From Lasiosphaeris hirsuta (taxonomy: Eukaryota > Ascomycota > Sordariomycetes > Sordariales > Lasiosphaeriaceae), in NCBI GenBank assembly GCA_030549175.1, contig JAUKUA010000001.1, positions 7,378,001 through 7,442,000 of the forward strand: a stretch of 64,000 bases of DNA. Reading direction: 5' to 3'. The position numbers were made by a program, and so were the translations under genes. The notes below the pieces were generated by a model. That model saw only the letters and a program-made list of their open reading frames with translations. It had not been told where the DNA came from and did not search any database. Below are positions 11,852-25,000 of this stretch, piece after piece. Positions within the stretch are counted from its first letter, which is position 1. Every line of letters begins with the position of its first letter.

Positions 11852-14716
11852 GCGGCTGGGTGTGGGATGGGGATTGTGTAGAGGCAGGTGGGTGCGTTGG
11901 GTAGAGTGTGCTGGTTGGGGGTGGGACGTGTTCATGCAGGCTGTAGAGTGCTTTGTATCTGACGGATGGATGTCTGTGGGCGGTCGATGCGGCTCGTCGT
12001 AGGTTGGGTGTTGGAGATGGAGGTTGCTGAGGGAATAACGCGGAGATGAAGTTTAGAAGTGGTGCCGACTTCGGCTTTGAGTCTGGCGATGCTGTATTAT
12101 GTCGTTGGAAGTTGGTTGGGGAAAGACTTTGTGGCCGTTGGATGTTGCGATGAGGGTTTCTTCTCGTGGCGATGAGCCCCTTTCTCGGAACCATGCGGTC
12201 CAGAAGAGCCTTGAAGCTCCATCACACTTTGCCAATGGTGTGGAAGAAGGAAAAAAAGGTATGACAGTTGGACAAAGGGTCGTTTGGAAGTATCTAGGTA
12301 TTGGAGTCCTAAAGAAGAATGAGATCAAGGTCCCTGAAGGGTTATGTTCCTACGTCCGTCACCAAGCGTCTCTCTATTGGGACCTTGGCTCTATCTTTGT
12401 GGAACTTGACTATTTTAACTGACATTGAAACTCGTTATATTTCAATTCCTGTGCCAATTTGGCTGCCGAGATTGTCTGGGAGCTGGTTGTCATGATATAG
12501 TCTCAGAGGTACTCTGAAGGGTGGTAAACCCGGAATGTTGGAGGTTAGCATGTGGTTGTTCTTTGAGAGAGTGCAAAAGTAGAGTTGGATGGGTACCTGG
12601 GAGAGAGAGGGCAAAAAAAAACCCCCCCATGGTATCATGTGCATCATCGATGTGCGGGAAGAATACAGAAGAAAAAAAAAAGAAGCAGCGCAGTCGGCCA
12701 GACGCAGGAGCGAACTGGGGATGTCGTCGTACCTCTACTGAACGACCGTGAGATCCTCCATCCCGAAGAACGGGAAGTTTTACCCTAAGGCGAGATCTGC
12801 TCCTGTCAGTAGGAGGTTAGTATCCAACGTTGAAACATGGGGAAATGTCCAAGCTGTGTCCAAACCATCCCTATCATCCAGAAACGTGTCCAAGAGGAAA
12901 CCTGTTTAGAGAGTTAGCTGAGATCGCAAAGCGGAACACTAGCCAACTACGCCGCGCAGTCCTTGTTGTTGAACAGCAGTCCGGAATGCCGGCTTATATC
13001 CCCATTGCGGGTCCCTATGGCTGGCATGCCGGCCACCTCTGTTAGGCCTTGTGCGGGTCCGGCAGCCGGGACATCATGATACCATCATCAACATCACATT
13101 CCGAAGTCCTCATTGTTAAGAATCTTCTCAATTGCCACTTACACCCCATTGCCAGCATCATAATAATTTCTGCTGAGCATTCGTTTTTGTTCAGGTTTGT
13201 GAGGCCAGTATATCACCATGTTTGTCCCCTGCGTACCAGCTTACAACTTCGAGCAATCGTTGCTCAAGCTTGCGGAGCCGGCATACCGTAATGCGCACCA
13301 CCAATCAACATCGGGATCCCTAACATCAACCAACCTACCGCCCCAAGAAGTTCAAGAAGCTCTCGTTGCCGAGAGCTAATCACAATTAGATCACTAGGAG
13401 TTGCAAGTGTGCCAGGCCACAATACGAGGCGGTCCTTGTTGCTGAAGACCAAGTTATGAGCATTCCTCGCACACTTTAGCACTGGCCTGTTTCTGGTTGA
13501 TCAAAGGTCTACTACCTTATGTGAAGAGAAATAACTATCCGGAACGCCAACAAAGACGCCGAGGAATATCAAACATCTCGGTAGATACCAGAGAGGCCCT
13601 ACCGGACGCAGCAGTGGTATTTTCATATCTTAAAAGACCGCTTTGGAGGATCAAGTCATGTTTCGATCTCACCGAGTGGCGGTGTGCTGAGCCTGGGGTC
13701 GTTATGAGGTAACTCGCGGATTGCAGGTATCAGATTGTCAAACACCTTTGGATGTTGGATATCAGTGTGCCAGAGCACTACTCTCAAGCCATGGTTTGTT
13801 ACGTGGTGTGCAAATATGAAGTTGGCGGATAGAAATTAGAACCCCTTTTCAGAGAACTCCTGCAATGATGGAGATGTCATCACAATGACAGAGAGCCTTT
13901 AGAGTTTTAACACAACATGTGTTTCCCCTCCAAATGATAAACTCAGCATCAAGATGCTAACGATACCAGGCGGGCAAGGACGTGGGTGCTACTGAGAAAT
14001 TGACGATGGCCTAGTAACGGCGGGAGATTGTCTGCCCGACTATATCTAGCAACTCATCGCTGGGGAAGGGGTCGATGGGCTTCCAGACCATGACGTTCCC
14101 AACAAACCACTTGGGAAAGACACAGAGACACACAATATACATTAGCTCATTACAGGACACTACACCAGAGGCATCGCATAGAACAGAACGGCCAGAGTTT
14201 CCCACAGGCTATTTGTAAAGGGCATTACACCCCTTTTCTATCTCCATCCACGGGCTTAAAGAAGTGCAAGACAATGCCGCTGTTGCTCGCCACATATCGA
14301 GATGGGTCTTACATGCCGCTGAGCACCATCCCCGGACTAAAATGTCTCGACAAAAACACCGCCTCTAAAATACAGCCAGACCCCACGAGACAACCGCCTC
14401 ATTGACACACGGTCAGTGTTCCGGTGCCATTCCAATCCATTTCTCCATTCTCCGTCATCAAGATCATGATGTCCCACAGACGAGCCTCCCATCAAATCTC
14501 GTCAAAAGTTCTCTTCAGGCCTCTGTCCCTAGGAGCTCCCTTGAACGAGCATGTGCTCCGCGGCATGGGCACGCCTCTCCATACAAAATAAGGATAGCTC
14601 ATCTTGTCGTCGGCCTTGGTCGTGTCCGTGGCCGTATAATTACTGGGTCCAGCCTTTGGGGGGGAGCCGGCGTCAATTCGACGCGACAAAACAGCTTTCT
14701 TGGCCGAGCAAGACCT

Positions 14717-15888
14717 CTAGTCGTCGCCCACTGCAATTTCCATTTGATCGCCGTTTGCCGCGTCAAACACAGAAGCCTCCATATCGTTATCCTCTCCATC
14801 GCGGGCCACAGAAGTCGGAACGATGACGTTGGTAAAGCCCAGAATCACCTCCTTTCGCCGCTTGTGCCAATCCTGTTCGGTATTAATCACCTGGTCAAGC
14901 AGCACCTCTTTGTCGAGCCACTCTTGCTTGTACAGCTCTTCCCACATTTTGCATTCGTTCTGCAGCTGCTCGCCCTCCTCCTGAGCCCACTTGACCTGCA
15001 GACGACACAGCTGGGTCAGGCGGCTGAGGGGCATCCGAAGCTCCTTTTGTGTGAAGCCCTGATCTTCGGTCAGGGGCGTGAACATGTCGGTGGCCGAGTC
15101 GTCACCTGCGCTGCCATCGTCGACCGTGTCGTCTTGGCCAGCGGCGTGGGATTGCTGCGTCTTGAGGATGATCTTGAGCTTTCCTGATTTGCCTGCCGGG
15201 CCGCCAGCCGCCTGCATGCTCTTGGGAACGGGGTCGGATGGTCGCAGAGCTTCGGTTTCGTGGACAGTGCGCATGTGCTTGGCGAGGGCATCGGAGCGCG
15301 TGAAGGCGCGGTCGCATTCTGTTCGCGGCTGTCAGTCTCGGGCTTGCGATTCAGGAGGGGGGGGGGGGAGCTTGGCTTCGTCAACATACCTGGGAGGTAG
15401 CAGTAGAACGGCTTCTCTCTCGTGTGACTTCGCATGTGAGCCTTGAGCGCATAGCCGCTGGCATGTGGCAGGCTCTGTCGAGGGCAGCCCGTCCACTCGC
15501 ACGTGTACTTCTTTTGGCGGCTCTCAATGTGATCGCTATGGATGTGCTCGACGAGCTTGTCCATATTTCCCATATCGCCGCCCTTGCAGCCATCCCAGCC
15601 GCAGACCGTTACCTGCTCCTGGAAGTCGTCCTCGTCGGCGCGCGCATTAATGGGAGAGCTAGGGATGTCGCCATCGGTATCGGACGACACTTCTGACATG
15701 CCCTCTAGAGGATCGGCATCCGCATCGGGCTCCGCGACAACAGCTGACGGAGTCGCTGAACCGCCGACGAGCTTTTGACGCTTGGGGGGTGGTCCATCTT
15801 CGACATGCTCGGGGGCGTCGTACTCGTCTTCGGAAGTGTCCATTGAGGAGAGCGGCGAGTCGTCCGCAGGGGAGTCTGCTCTGCCCAT
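14717..15888 (-). CDS. C2H2 zinc-finger protein, INO80 subunit Iec1-like
   Basis: Exons are 15888-15390 and 15318-14717 (366 residues); the splice joins YCYLP|ECDRAFTRSDAL. Three C2H2-type fingers occupy roughly residues 98-190: one starting CGWDGC, one starting CEWTGC, and a classic one with CYLPEC...KHMRTVH. The intron splits the third finger. The N-terminal ~95 residues are acidic and Ser/Pro-rich. After the fingers come a disordered linker and an amphipathic, Trp-containing region (about 275-340, KMWEELYKQEWLDKEVLL) that is probably helical. The finger arrangement plus the C-terminal helical region resembles Iec1, a zinc-finger subunit of the INO80 remodeller in fission yeast; this assignment is from memory of the family. 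It shares a short divergent promoter with the RanGAP gene. Confidence 0.78.
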
Positions 15889-16536
15889 TTTATGGTGTGT
15901 GTAAAATCAAAGTGTGCAAGGGATAAAGCGATCAAGGTTTTCTTCAGGCCGCCAATTGACGGTAGTAGTATCGGGAAAAGCGAGGAAGGGCGCTGCTGTC
16001 GAGAAATGAAGTTCGGTGCTGGATCAGCAGGTTTCGCGTTGAAATATCAAGGTTTTGGAGGGATTGGCGCAGCAATGGTGCGTGGTTTATTAAGAGGTGA
16101 ACATTAAAGAGAGCCCGTCAATCAACTATTAGACGGGGTCCGGGCGTGTGGAGTTATCACTGCGCAAAGCTTCACGGTGAATTTGGGGAACCAAATGGCA
16201 GCGGCGGCCGCATCGCCAACTCGCTTCGCGTTGTCTTACCAAATGGTTGGCGATCCAGGAAAGACCTGGCAGCTGGCAGTAAGTGGTACGGTCAGGTGTG
16301 GACAGCTGTCTATGAAGCAAAAGCACGTGGTGCCCAAGCAACACCATTTCTGTTTATGCCATTCACTAATTACCCCTCCCCCGCCAAAAGTCTGTCTGCC
16401 TGGGCACTCGCATCACCATCTGCAGCGATCCGCGTCCCCCCCCTTCCCCCCCCCCCCCCCCCCCCCCAAAACCTTGCATCTTACTTTTTTAACATCGCCT
16501 GGCTCTATTTCTCCAAATTTCAAGACGTATAAAAAT
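15889..16536. promoter_or_regulatory. Divergent promoter region (Iec1-like / RanGAP)
   Basis: A 648-base spacer separates two divergent start codons. Close to the RanGAP start lies a nearly pure pyrimidine tract (C8 TT C22, 16436-16467), about 70 bases before the ATG; such tracts are common upstream of expressed fungal genes. I see no clear TATA box. Confidence 0.55.
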
Positions 16537-17857
16537 ATGGCTTCCTCCACCAGAATCTTCTCCCTTGAGGGGAAGGGCTTGAAGCTCGACACCGCGGAGG
16601 ACCTGGAGCCACACATTGCCGAGCTTCGCGCCAGCGATATTGAGGAGGTGCGGTTGCTTGGTAACACATTGGGTGTCGGTGCCTGCAAGTTGTTGGGCGA
16701 GGTCCTTGCGACAAAGAAGAACTTACGAGTAAGTCTCAGAGAGATCGCAAATGTGTTCGCCAACGCGTGTATGCTGTGATCTTATGCTAACCCGCGCCTT
16801 TGTTTACTAGGTCGCTAACCTGGCCGACATCTTTACTGGCCGTCTGCTCAATGAGATTCCTGAAGCCCTGTCCTCCCTCCTCACCTCAATCCTCAACCTT
16901 CCGAACTTGGGCACCATCAACCTCAACGACAACGCCTTTGGCCTCAACACGCAGGCACCCCTTGTCGCGTTCCTCGCCTCGCACGTCCCCCTCCAGCACC
17001 TATACCTGAACAACAACGGTCTTGGTCCTCATGCCGGCATCCTCATCGCCGATGCCCTCTCCGAGCTACACGCCAAGAAGGAGGAGGCGCGGAAGCAGGG
17101 GCAGGATGTTCCCTACCTGGAGACCGTCATCTGCGGCCGCAACCGCCTGGAGAACGGTAGTATGACAGCGTGGGCCAAGGCATTCAGCCTGCACAACAAG
17201 GTGAAGGAGGTCAAGATGGTCCAGAACGGCATCCGACAGGAGGGCATCTCCCATCTTATCGGTGAAGGTCTCATTCACGCCAAGGGCATCAAGGTCCTGG
17301 ATCTCCAGGACAACACCTTCACGTTGCTGGGCGCCAAGGCTTTGGCAAAAGTCACCCCTGGCTGGACCGAGATTCTCGAGCTTGGTATCGGTGATTCACT
17401 CCTCGGCCCTAAGGGCGGCGTGCTTCTGTCGAAGTCGCTCGCGAAGGGAAAGAACGAGAAGCTGGAGACTCTGCGCCTGCAGTTCAACGAAATCAATGCG
17501 TCAGGTCTCAAGGGCCTGGCTGCGGCCGCAAAGGACGCCCTTCCTGCGCTGAAGAAGATTGAGCTCAACGGTAACAGATTCTCTGAGGATGACGAGTCAA
17601 TCATTGCTCTCCAGGAGCTGCTCGAGGAGCGCAAGGAGGCTCTGGGCGGCGATGTTGTGATCGAGGATGACTGGGGCCTGGACAGCCTCAGTGACCTGGA
17701 AGAGGCGTCCGATGAAGAGGAAGAGGAAGACGAGGTAGAGGAGCTTGCCGAGAAGCTGATCAAGGAGGCCGAGGAGGCGCAGGAGGAACCGGTCGTCCAG
17801 GTCAAGGACGCAGAGGTAGATGCGCTTGCAAAGGCGCTGGAGAAGACCTCGATTTAA
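16537..17857 (+). CDS. Ran GTPase-activating protein (RanGAP1/Rna1)
   Basis: RanGAP stimulates GTP hydrolysis on Ran in the cytoplasm and so sets the direction of nuclear transport. Exons are 16537-16728 and 16811-17857, giving 412 residues. The N-terminal leucine-rich repeats begin with VRLLGNTLGVGACKLL. The conserved segment ADIFTGRLLNEIPEAL (about residues 69-84) matches the SDIFTGR region of Rna1. Further repeats carry LNDNAFG, LYLNNNGLG, LDLQDNTFT and LNGNRF. The extreme C-terminal part is acidic (EEEEEDEVEELAEKL), as in other RanGAPs. Length is close to fungal Rna1 (about 390-420). The SUMO-targeted C-terminal domain of animal RanGAP1 is absent, as expected for fungi. Confidence 0.95.
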
Positions 17858-18505
17858 AGTTACCGGGGCTGGTTTTAGACAGGAAGTGGAATGGGGAGAC
17901 TGATTGATAGCAGTGGGCGGAGCTTTGGCAGAAGAACAGACGACGATACCCAGGAACATCACTATTTGACGCGAGTAGAAACGACTGGCTAGATAAACGA
18001 AACGTTGGGTTAAGGCTGGGCATGTTGTGTTTGTTGGTATTGAGTGTCTGTATGAGAGACTTGGCGGCATAGCATCAATCGACCAGGTAGCGTATGACTT
18101 GTCCGGCACTGGAGCTCTCGTGATATTTATGGCACACTCTCACGTGCCCAACACCAGCCGTTTATGGCTGGGCTATTTGCACGCAGCCCACATGCTCTAG
18201 AAAGTCTTAGCCTTTGCTAGAGCTCCTTCGATGTGGTGTTTTGTCGTTGGGGGCCGGGTCGCCCCATTGTCACACCACTCTCTGGCACCCATCACCAGCT
18301 GCTTGTTCACCGGTCCTGACCTCGTGATGGCCTGTTTATTTCCATGTTGCAACATAAATAACCATTTCGCATCCGTGCTGATATTTTGACTGTAGTAAAT
18401 CTCAAAGCTCACCAAGTTACACATTATCAATATCACTGGACAACCAAACACACAAAAATCATACACAACCAGGTCCTACCTTTACAATACCAAGCGCCAA
18501 AAAAA
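17858..18505. other. Intergenic region
   Basis: Holds the RanGAP 3' flank and the promoter of the next plus-strand gene. The last 60 bases before the next ATG are A-rich (CCAAAAAAAATGAG context). No other feature is seen. Confidence 0.55.
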
Positions 18506-19091
18506 ATGAGCTGGATCATCTTTGATACCACCGAGTCCGTGATCGAAGTCCTCTGGGACGTCGCCCTGGCAGTCTTCGTCGCCCGCATCGCCCTCTTCTA
18601 CGCCGCCCTCAACCTCGGCACCGCCGCCCTCGCCCTGGAACTCACCCCCTATCTCGCCCGCGCCCTCGCGGCGCTCGGTGCCGCCGAGTCGCCTCTCCTG
18701 ATGAGGCTCGGCGGGAGCAACACCCTGCCGCTGGCCCTGCCGCTGCTGCTGGGCTCGGCCGTCTGGGCCAGGTGTCTGGTCGTGTACTATGAGATCCCGA
18801 GGGTGAGGGGGTTCCGGGTTGCGATTGGGGTTGTGGCTGTCGGGGTTATGCTGGTTGTCGGGGAGGTGCTCAAGGCGATGGGGATGTGGGGGGGGTACGC
18901 GGTTGACGATGGAGTGTTGGCCGCGATGTTGGGCGGGTGCGCGTTGATGCCGTTGGGGGAGATGGTGCTGGAGGGGTTAGGGAAGGAGGAGAGGTGAGTT
19001 GGTCTTTTATTTAGGTGGGGTGTTTTTGGGGTGTTTGCTAACTTGATGCAGGGAAGCGAGGAAGGAGAAAGCGAGGAAGGAGAAAACTTAA
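18506..19091 (+). CDS. Small multi-pass membrane protein of unknown function
   Basis: Exons are 18506-18993 and 19052-19091 (175 residues). The intron has GTGAGT, GCTAAC and GCAG signals. The stop codon of the unspliced frame overlaps the donor site (AG|GTGA): unspliced RNA encodes 163 residues ending KEER, while splicing adds a 12-residue basic tail, EARKEKARKEKT. There are about four hydrophobic stretches: residues ~13-35, 70-90, 100-120 and 130-150. No family motif is recognised. The start at 18506 has a good A-rich context; an upstream in-frame ATG at 18386 lies in AT-rich leader sequence and is unlikely. Confidence 0.72.
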
Positions 19092-20464
19092 AGGTGGTTT
19101 GAGCAGCCGCTCATGGGAGTATGAATTTTTATGGCGGTTTCATTGTGTTAAGCGTCTCGCCAAGGCGAAGGAGTTGGGCGTTTGAAAACCGTGGATTCCA
19201 TGATTGACTTGACCCCCATGGCGTTAGGAGTATGGCGCTTGTAATAAAAATCCCAATATGCTTCAAAGAATTTTCTTGATTTCCCATCTGCCCCGTACTC
19301 GAAAAAGCTGAATTGTGGGAGACTGTCGACCTCTCGGGTTCGGTGGTTTTTGACACGCCACTCTCGAAGCAAGACAGGTGATCCCAGCTCATGCTAGCAG
19401 CGTTGCATTGCACCGCGGGCGCTAGCGCACCCCGCTATGAAATGCAACCACTACCGAACGTTGGACAGGATGTTCCTTTCTCCATCTCAAGGCAACAAGA
19501 TCCAACACTCCAGACTTGGCGCATGAATGGCACGCGAATCTGCCTGCCGTGCTACGACGATCGAAACGAGATTTCTGGGGAGTATGAACGGTGATCTGAG
19601 AATCACAGCGTCCAGCATGGATATGCCAGGTATTGAAGCCGTTACATTCCTATCCAAGTCCCAAACCCGCTCCATCCACTTCCCCCACGAACCATGACGA
19701 GGAATACGAGCAGTTCGGCGAAAGGGATGCTTCTCTCGGCCTCGGCCACCCACGGCGATAAATGCCGTCTCATTGCAAGCGCAACGTGGCTGGCCGAGCC
19801 GATACTCGCATTCAGTCCTTGATTGTTCGCATATCCGGGTGCCGGCGCAAACGCGCTCGACTTCACCCGCGCTCTTCTCCCGCGTCTCTCCCGTCTATAT
19901 CAAAGCTGTGATATGGGTTTCCCCTGATTCCTCCCCTGTGATCTCGCCTGCGCCAAGGTCAAACACTCGATCTTGCCCCCGTCCCCCGGCGCTTCTGTCA
20001 ACTCACTCCCCGCTGTTTCCCGGCCCATCAGAGGATCAAAGTGTTGCGCCTCTCAGGCTAAACATAGCTGGGTGAATCTGGCGATATTGGTTCCCCATAG
20101 CTCAACTTCGCCCCAGAAGTGGGCCATGGTCTCAGTGACCCATGGCTCGGACGCCCACGCTTCCATACTTTAGAGACTTGGAGCCCCCAGTTCGAGACGC
20201 GAGACGGCCGAGCCGATGGATAGTCTCGCGATAGTCAACCTCTCATTCCGCTGCTTTGCGACAGTGTCTGACGTCGGTGAGCTGGCCCGCCGTCAAATAA
20301 ATCCAACAAAATAGAGTCTCCTCTACGCATTCCTTACGCAGACGTCTCGGTGGGGCCATTGGTGGCAAGGCCCTCCTTATAAGTCCTCTTGGCTAGGCAC
20401 TTGATCCCCCGTGGGATATCGCCTCTTCGGTCCTTACCCTTGAACTTTATGTTCCCAGTTCAAA
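19092..20464. other. Intergenic region, chitinase promoter side
   Basis: A stretch of 1.37 kb without a supported gene. Short frames on both strands lack coding character. The right end is the chitinase promoter, with a TATA-like element listed separately. Confidence 0.55.
20378..20383 (+). promoter_or_regulatory. TATA-like element upstream of the chitinase
   Basis: TATAAG lies in CCTTATAAGTCC, about 82 bases before the chitinase ATG, a plausible distance for a fungal core promoter. Assigned from position and sequence only. Confidence 0.35.
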
Positions 20465-22168
<1,704 letters not shown>

Positions 22169-22976
22169 CGATGACGATGGGTTTCAAATTCCCATACCGG
22201 GCTGTGCTCGGGTCTTACATTAGGGTGGCCATTTGCTGTTTTGTGTTTTTTTTTCTTTCTGTATATACATATCTTCATGGATGTTGGCGTAAGTATGTTG
22301 GGCATCTGCATTTTGCTTTTGGGCTGTCAAGACTAGATCTCTCGCTATATCGCTACACGAATTGATATCCCGGGCTTCACGTCCAAGATCGACCGTCTGT
22401 CTGTTCGTTCCCGGGTAAAATTCAGGTATGACAACCCGATATTACCTTACCGAAGGTATGAACAAACAATGGGGGGGTCCTGTCTCGGATACTTGATTCT
22501 GCCCACCGACTCAAAACGAGTAGGCACTATTTATTCAGGGTAAAATGGTAAAAAGTAAAAGCAAAAAACAAGTGCCCTTACCAGATTCAAACTGGTATCC
22601 TAAATGATCGAGAGCTCGTGAAACAGCAACTCTGGGACTGGCGATCTAGTCGTACAAGATGGGAGCAGCTTGCAGAGCCGAACTCGTCGCTTGGCTACTA
22701 TTGCACTAACACACACTCGATTGATGAAAATTGGGCCCTATAAACCAACATTTACACCTGCCCTCGACTGTCAAGTTTTGCCCCACGCTTTACGCCCATC
22801 CCTTCCAGTGCCACTGCAGAGCAATTGGCATTGCATTACTTAATGTCTTAAATGGGTGGGTGCCCTCGCTCATATTATTCACACATTCCACGTTCTATCG
22901 TGGTTCAATCCTCACGCCACCGCGCCTCGGAATCCGGGAGTCCCACCATTGCACCACTACCCCCAAAACAACAACT
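22169..22976. other. Intergenic region between convergent genes
   Basis: Contains the chitinase 3' flank and the 3' flank of the DUF202 gene. A tRNA-like relic is listed separately at about 22563-22690. No coding sequence is supported. Confidence 0.5.
22563..22690 (-). pseudogene. tRNA-like relic with intact T arm
   Basis: Read on the minus strand, the right part forms a perfect T arm: stem ACCAG/CTGGT around loop TTTGAAT, preceded by GGAT and followed by AAGGGCAC as a would-be acceptor strand. The loop differs from the standard TTCGAAT by one C-to-T change. The 5' part (GTGCAATAGTAGCCAAGCG at the left end) resembles a Leu/Ser-type D arm but does not pair well with the acceptor strand. I could not assign an anticodon. 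This may be a decayed tRNA gene or a chance T arm. Confidence 0.3.
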
Positions 22977-23441
22977 TCACACCATCTCCCCGCTCTCCCC
23001 CCTCCCCCCCCTCTGCCTCACCAAACTACCCCCTACCCCTCCAGCCAGTCCAGCCAACCCGGCCCCCAGCACGGCAACGCCGTGGTACGCAGGCCGGAAC
23101 GTGGCCCCCTCCAGCCGCCGCAAGTTCCCAAAATACCGCCAGGCGCCGTACCCGATACTGCCGGCCCCGAGCCCCATCAGCGCGCCGACAAGCAGCCGCG
23201 CCTGCGCCCTGTCGTGGGCGCGGCGCCGGTGCGCGGCCTCGGCGTCCCGGGGTGACGAAGGTGGTTGGAGCGGCGCGAGGAGCGACTCGAGGTCGAGCTG
23301 CGAGAAGCGCTCGATGGCGATGCCCAGCGCCACGAAGCCCAGGCTCGTGCGCATCCACGCCAGGAAGGTGCGCTCCGAGGCAAGGTGGTCTCGGGCGATG
23401 GAGCCCGTGGCGGGATAGGTGGGGATGCGGAAGCGGAGCAT
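22977..23441 (-). CDS. DUF202 (YidH-like) small membrane protein
   Basis: A single exon of 154 residues starting at ATG 23441. The family signature is near the start: ARDHLASERTFLAWMRTSLG, followed by a hydrophobic helix (FVALGIAIERF). After a charged, Pro-rich loop come two more membrane segments (LLVGALMGLGAGSIGYGAWRY and VAVLGAGLAGLAGGVGG). Three helices with the conserved ERTFLAW(M/I)R motif are diagnostic of DUF202; the biochemical role is unknown. In fungi the domain also occurs in Vtc-type proteins, but no SPX or polyphosphate domain is present here. The frame is open 342 bases further upstream, but that part is low-complexity Pro/Ser sequence before a well-placed ATG. Confidence 0.85.
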   Translation of the reverse strand: MLRFRIPTYPATGSIARDHLASERTFLAWMRTSLGFVALGIAIERFSQLDLESLLAPLQPPSSPRDAEAAHRRRAHDRAQARLLVGALMGLGAGSIGYGAWRYFGNLRRLEGATFRPAYHGVAVLGAGLAGLAGGVGGSLVRQRGGRGESGEMV

Positions 23442-25000
23442 TTTTCTTTTCGGTAGGATAGGAGTACCGGGGCTGGGGCCGGGACCCGGGGGAAGTGGGT
23501 CGGGTCGGGATGACGGGTTGCGGGAGGGGTGGATGCGGGTTGTTTTTTTGGGGCCGGCCGGGGATTGGGGCCTGGATGGCCTCTGGCTAAACCTCCTGGA
23601 TAGGGGGGGGGGGGGGATATGTTTACAAACTGCAAGAATAGGGGAGACGCCGATGTTGTGCCCTTTGTTGGCCAATTGCGGCGGCGGCGATGGCTTGATG
23701 GAGACGGGTGATGTGGTTATGGTGGACCGTTTGGGGTAGAGAGCGGTTTCAAGGAGTCCTGCAACGACAGGAATCGCCTTCACAGCACAGTCCAGGAGAG
23801 CAGCAGGGATCCCAGGAGCGGTTTAGCGCTCCAAAACAATTCTCTCAGCACAGCGGGAAACACCTGGGAATCAACCATCATTTTCGATCGTTTCCGTGGG
23901 TGAGCTGTCGCTTCGCCTTGCCAATTGGAACCACAGACATCTGAGCAAGTAACGGTCGATCATATCGATGGAAGGAAATTCGAGGTATCTCCAGCAAAGC
24001 GTTCAGAGCACGCACTCAATAAATGCTCAAAAAAGAAACAAACTGACACTGGCCACTCAAGACTCGAGAACGGGACGTTGTTTCAACCAAGTGCCAAGCT
24101 GTCGCCTCGTCGACTTTATTCTCTGCCGAACCCCGCGTGCACTGGGCTCAGTTAGGTACAGCGTGTTGTCCTGCACACAATCGCTAACGTACAGACAACC
24201 CACGCGGTGCCAGGCGGGTTTCATCGCTCCAGGGGCTGCGCGTCAGGGCCTCAGCTCGGGCCCTTGCATGAACCGGATGAATCCAGATGCGCGCCGCACC
24301 TTTTCGTCTGTGGCTTTTCTGCTCGCTGCCAAGGGCATCGTGATGCGATGTGCTGCTAGCGACTACGATTTCCACCAGCGAACCTCCCGTCTGGGACCTC
24401 GAGCTGGCCGCTCACTGGCCCGTCCCCGCTGTTGTTTCTGCTCTTGGGTGGACATTTCCTGCTTGATCGAGCCAAGCCCGCCCAGCCTGCCCCCAGCGTC
24501 CCTCGCGCCACCCTGAGACGATGCCTCTCTCTCGCTGGGATACCGCCTCTCCCCTGACTCCCCACCACACATCCAGGTACCCCGGGGGGCCCCTGTCAGG
24601 GTGACAGTCGACAGACTTGACAGAGTGACGTTGAGCGCGATGCTTCAGACTGGTCCTGTCGCGGATCCTGTGGCATATCTTCTCCCGCCATATATCCATC
24701 TAGTCTATACCCGGCTTTGCTTTGGGCCCTCTCTTTCCCTCCTGCCCTCTCTCTCTCTTTTCCCATCATGCTGGTCTGATTCTTTTGTGTTGCTCTTCGG
24801 TTCCTTTCTTTCACTCCTCTTTCCTAATTCTTTCTCTTCGTCGTTCTCTTCGTGACTGCAGGTCAGCCTAATTCGTTTCGACATATCCTTTGAGCGTTGA
24901 ACGTCAAACTGTCCTCCAGCACGCCAGCCCGGCCTGGCCTGTCTGTTGATACACTCTTTGCTTCGAATCACGACGATTTGGTCCCGAATCCACATTCAAG
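23442..25000. other. Intergenic region between divergent genes
   Basis: About 1.56 kb shared by the DUF202 gene (-) and the Ala/Pro-rich protein gene (+). It contains a G run at about 23607-23618. A long CT-rich tract at about 24700-24850 precedes the plus-strand gene, typical of strongly expressed fungal genes. No additional gene is supported. Confidence 0.5.

Larger units (their letters stand above)
10800..14716. other. Gene-poor region of about 3.9 kb
   Basis: No supported gene. A 196-residue minus frame at 11604-12194 is almost entirely His/Thr/Pro/Ser-rich and includes the translated microsatellite, so I do not call it. The stretch from about 13000 to 14250 is AT-richer with only short frames. 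Simple repeats are listed separately. Confidence 0.55.

Noticed and set aside
11604..12194. 196-residue minus-strand frame
   Set aside because: Mostly His/Thr/Pro/Ser and includes the translated TG microsatellite; no splice partners or family motif.
14402..15187. 261-residue plus-strand frame
   Set aside because: Its right half is antisense to the second exon of the Iec1-like gene; the left half has no coding character.
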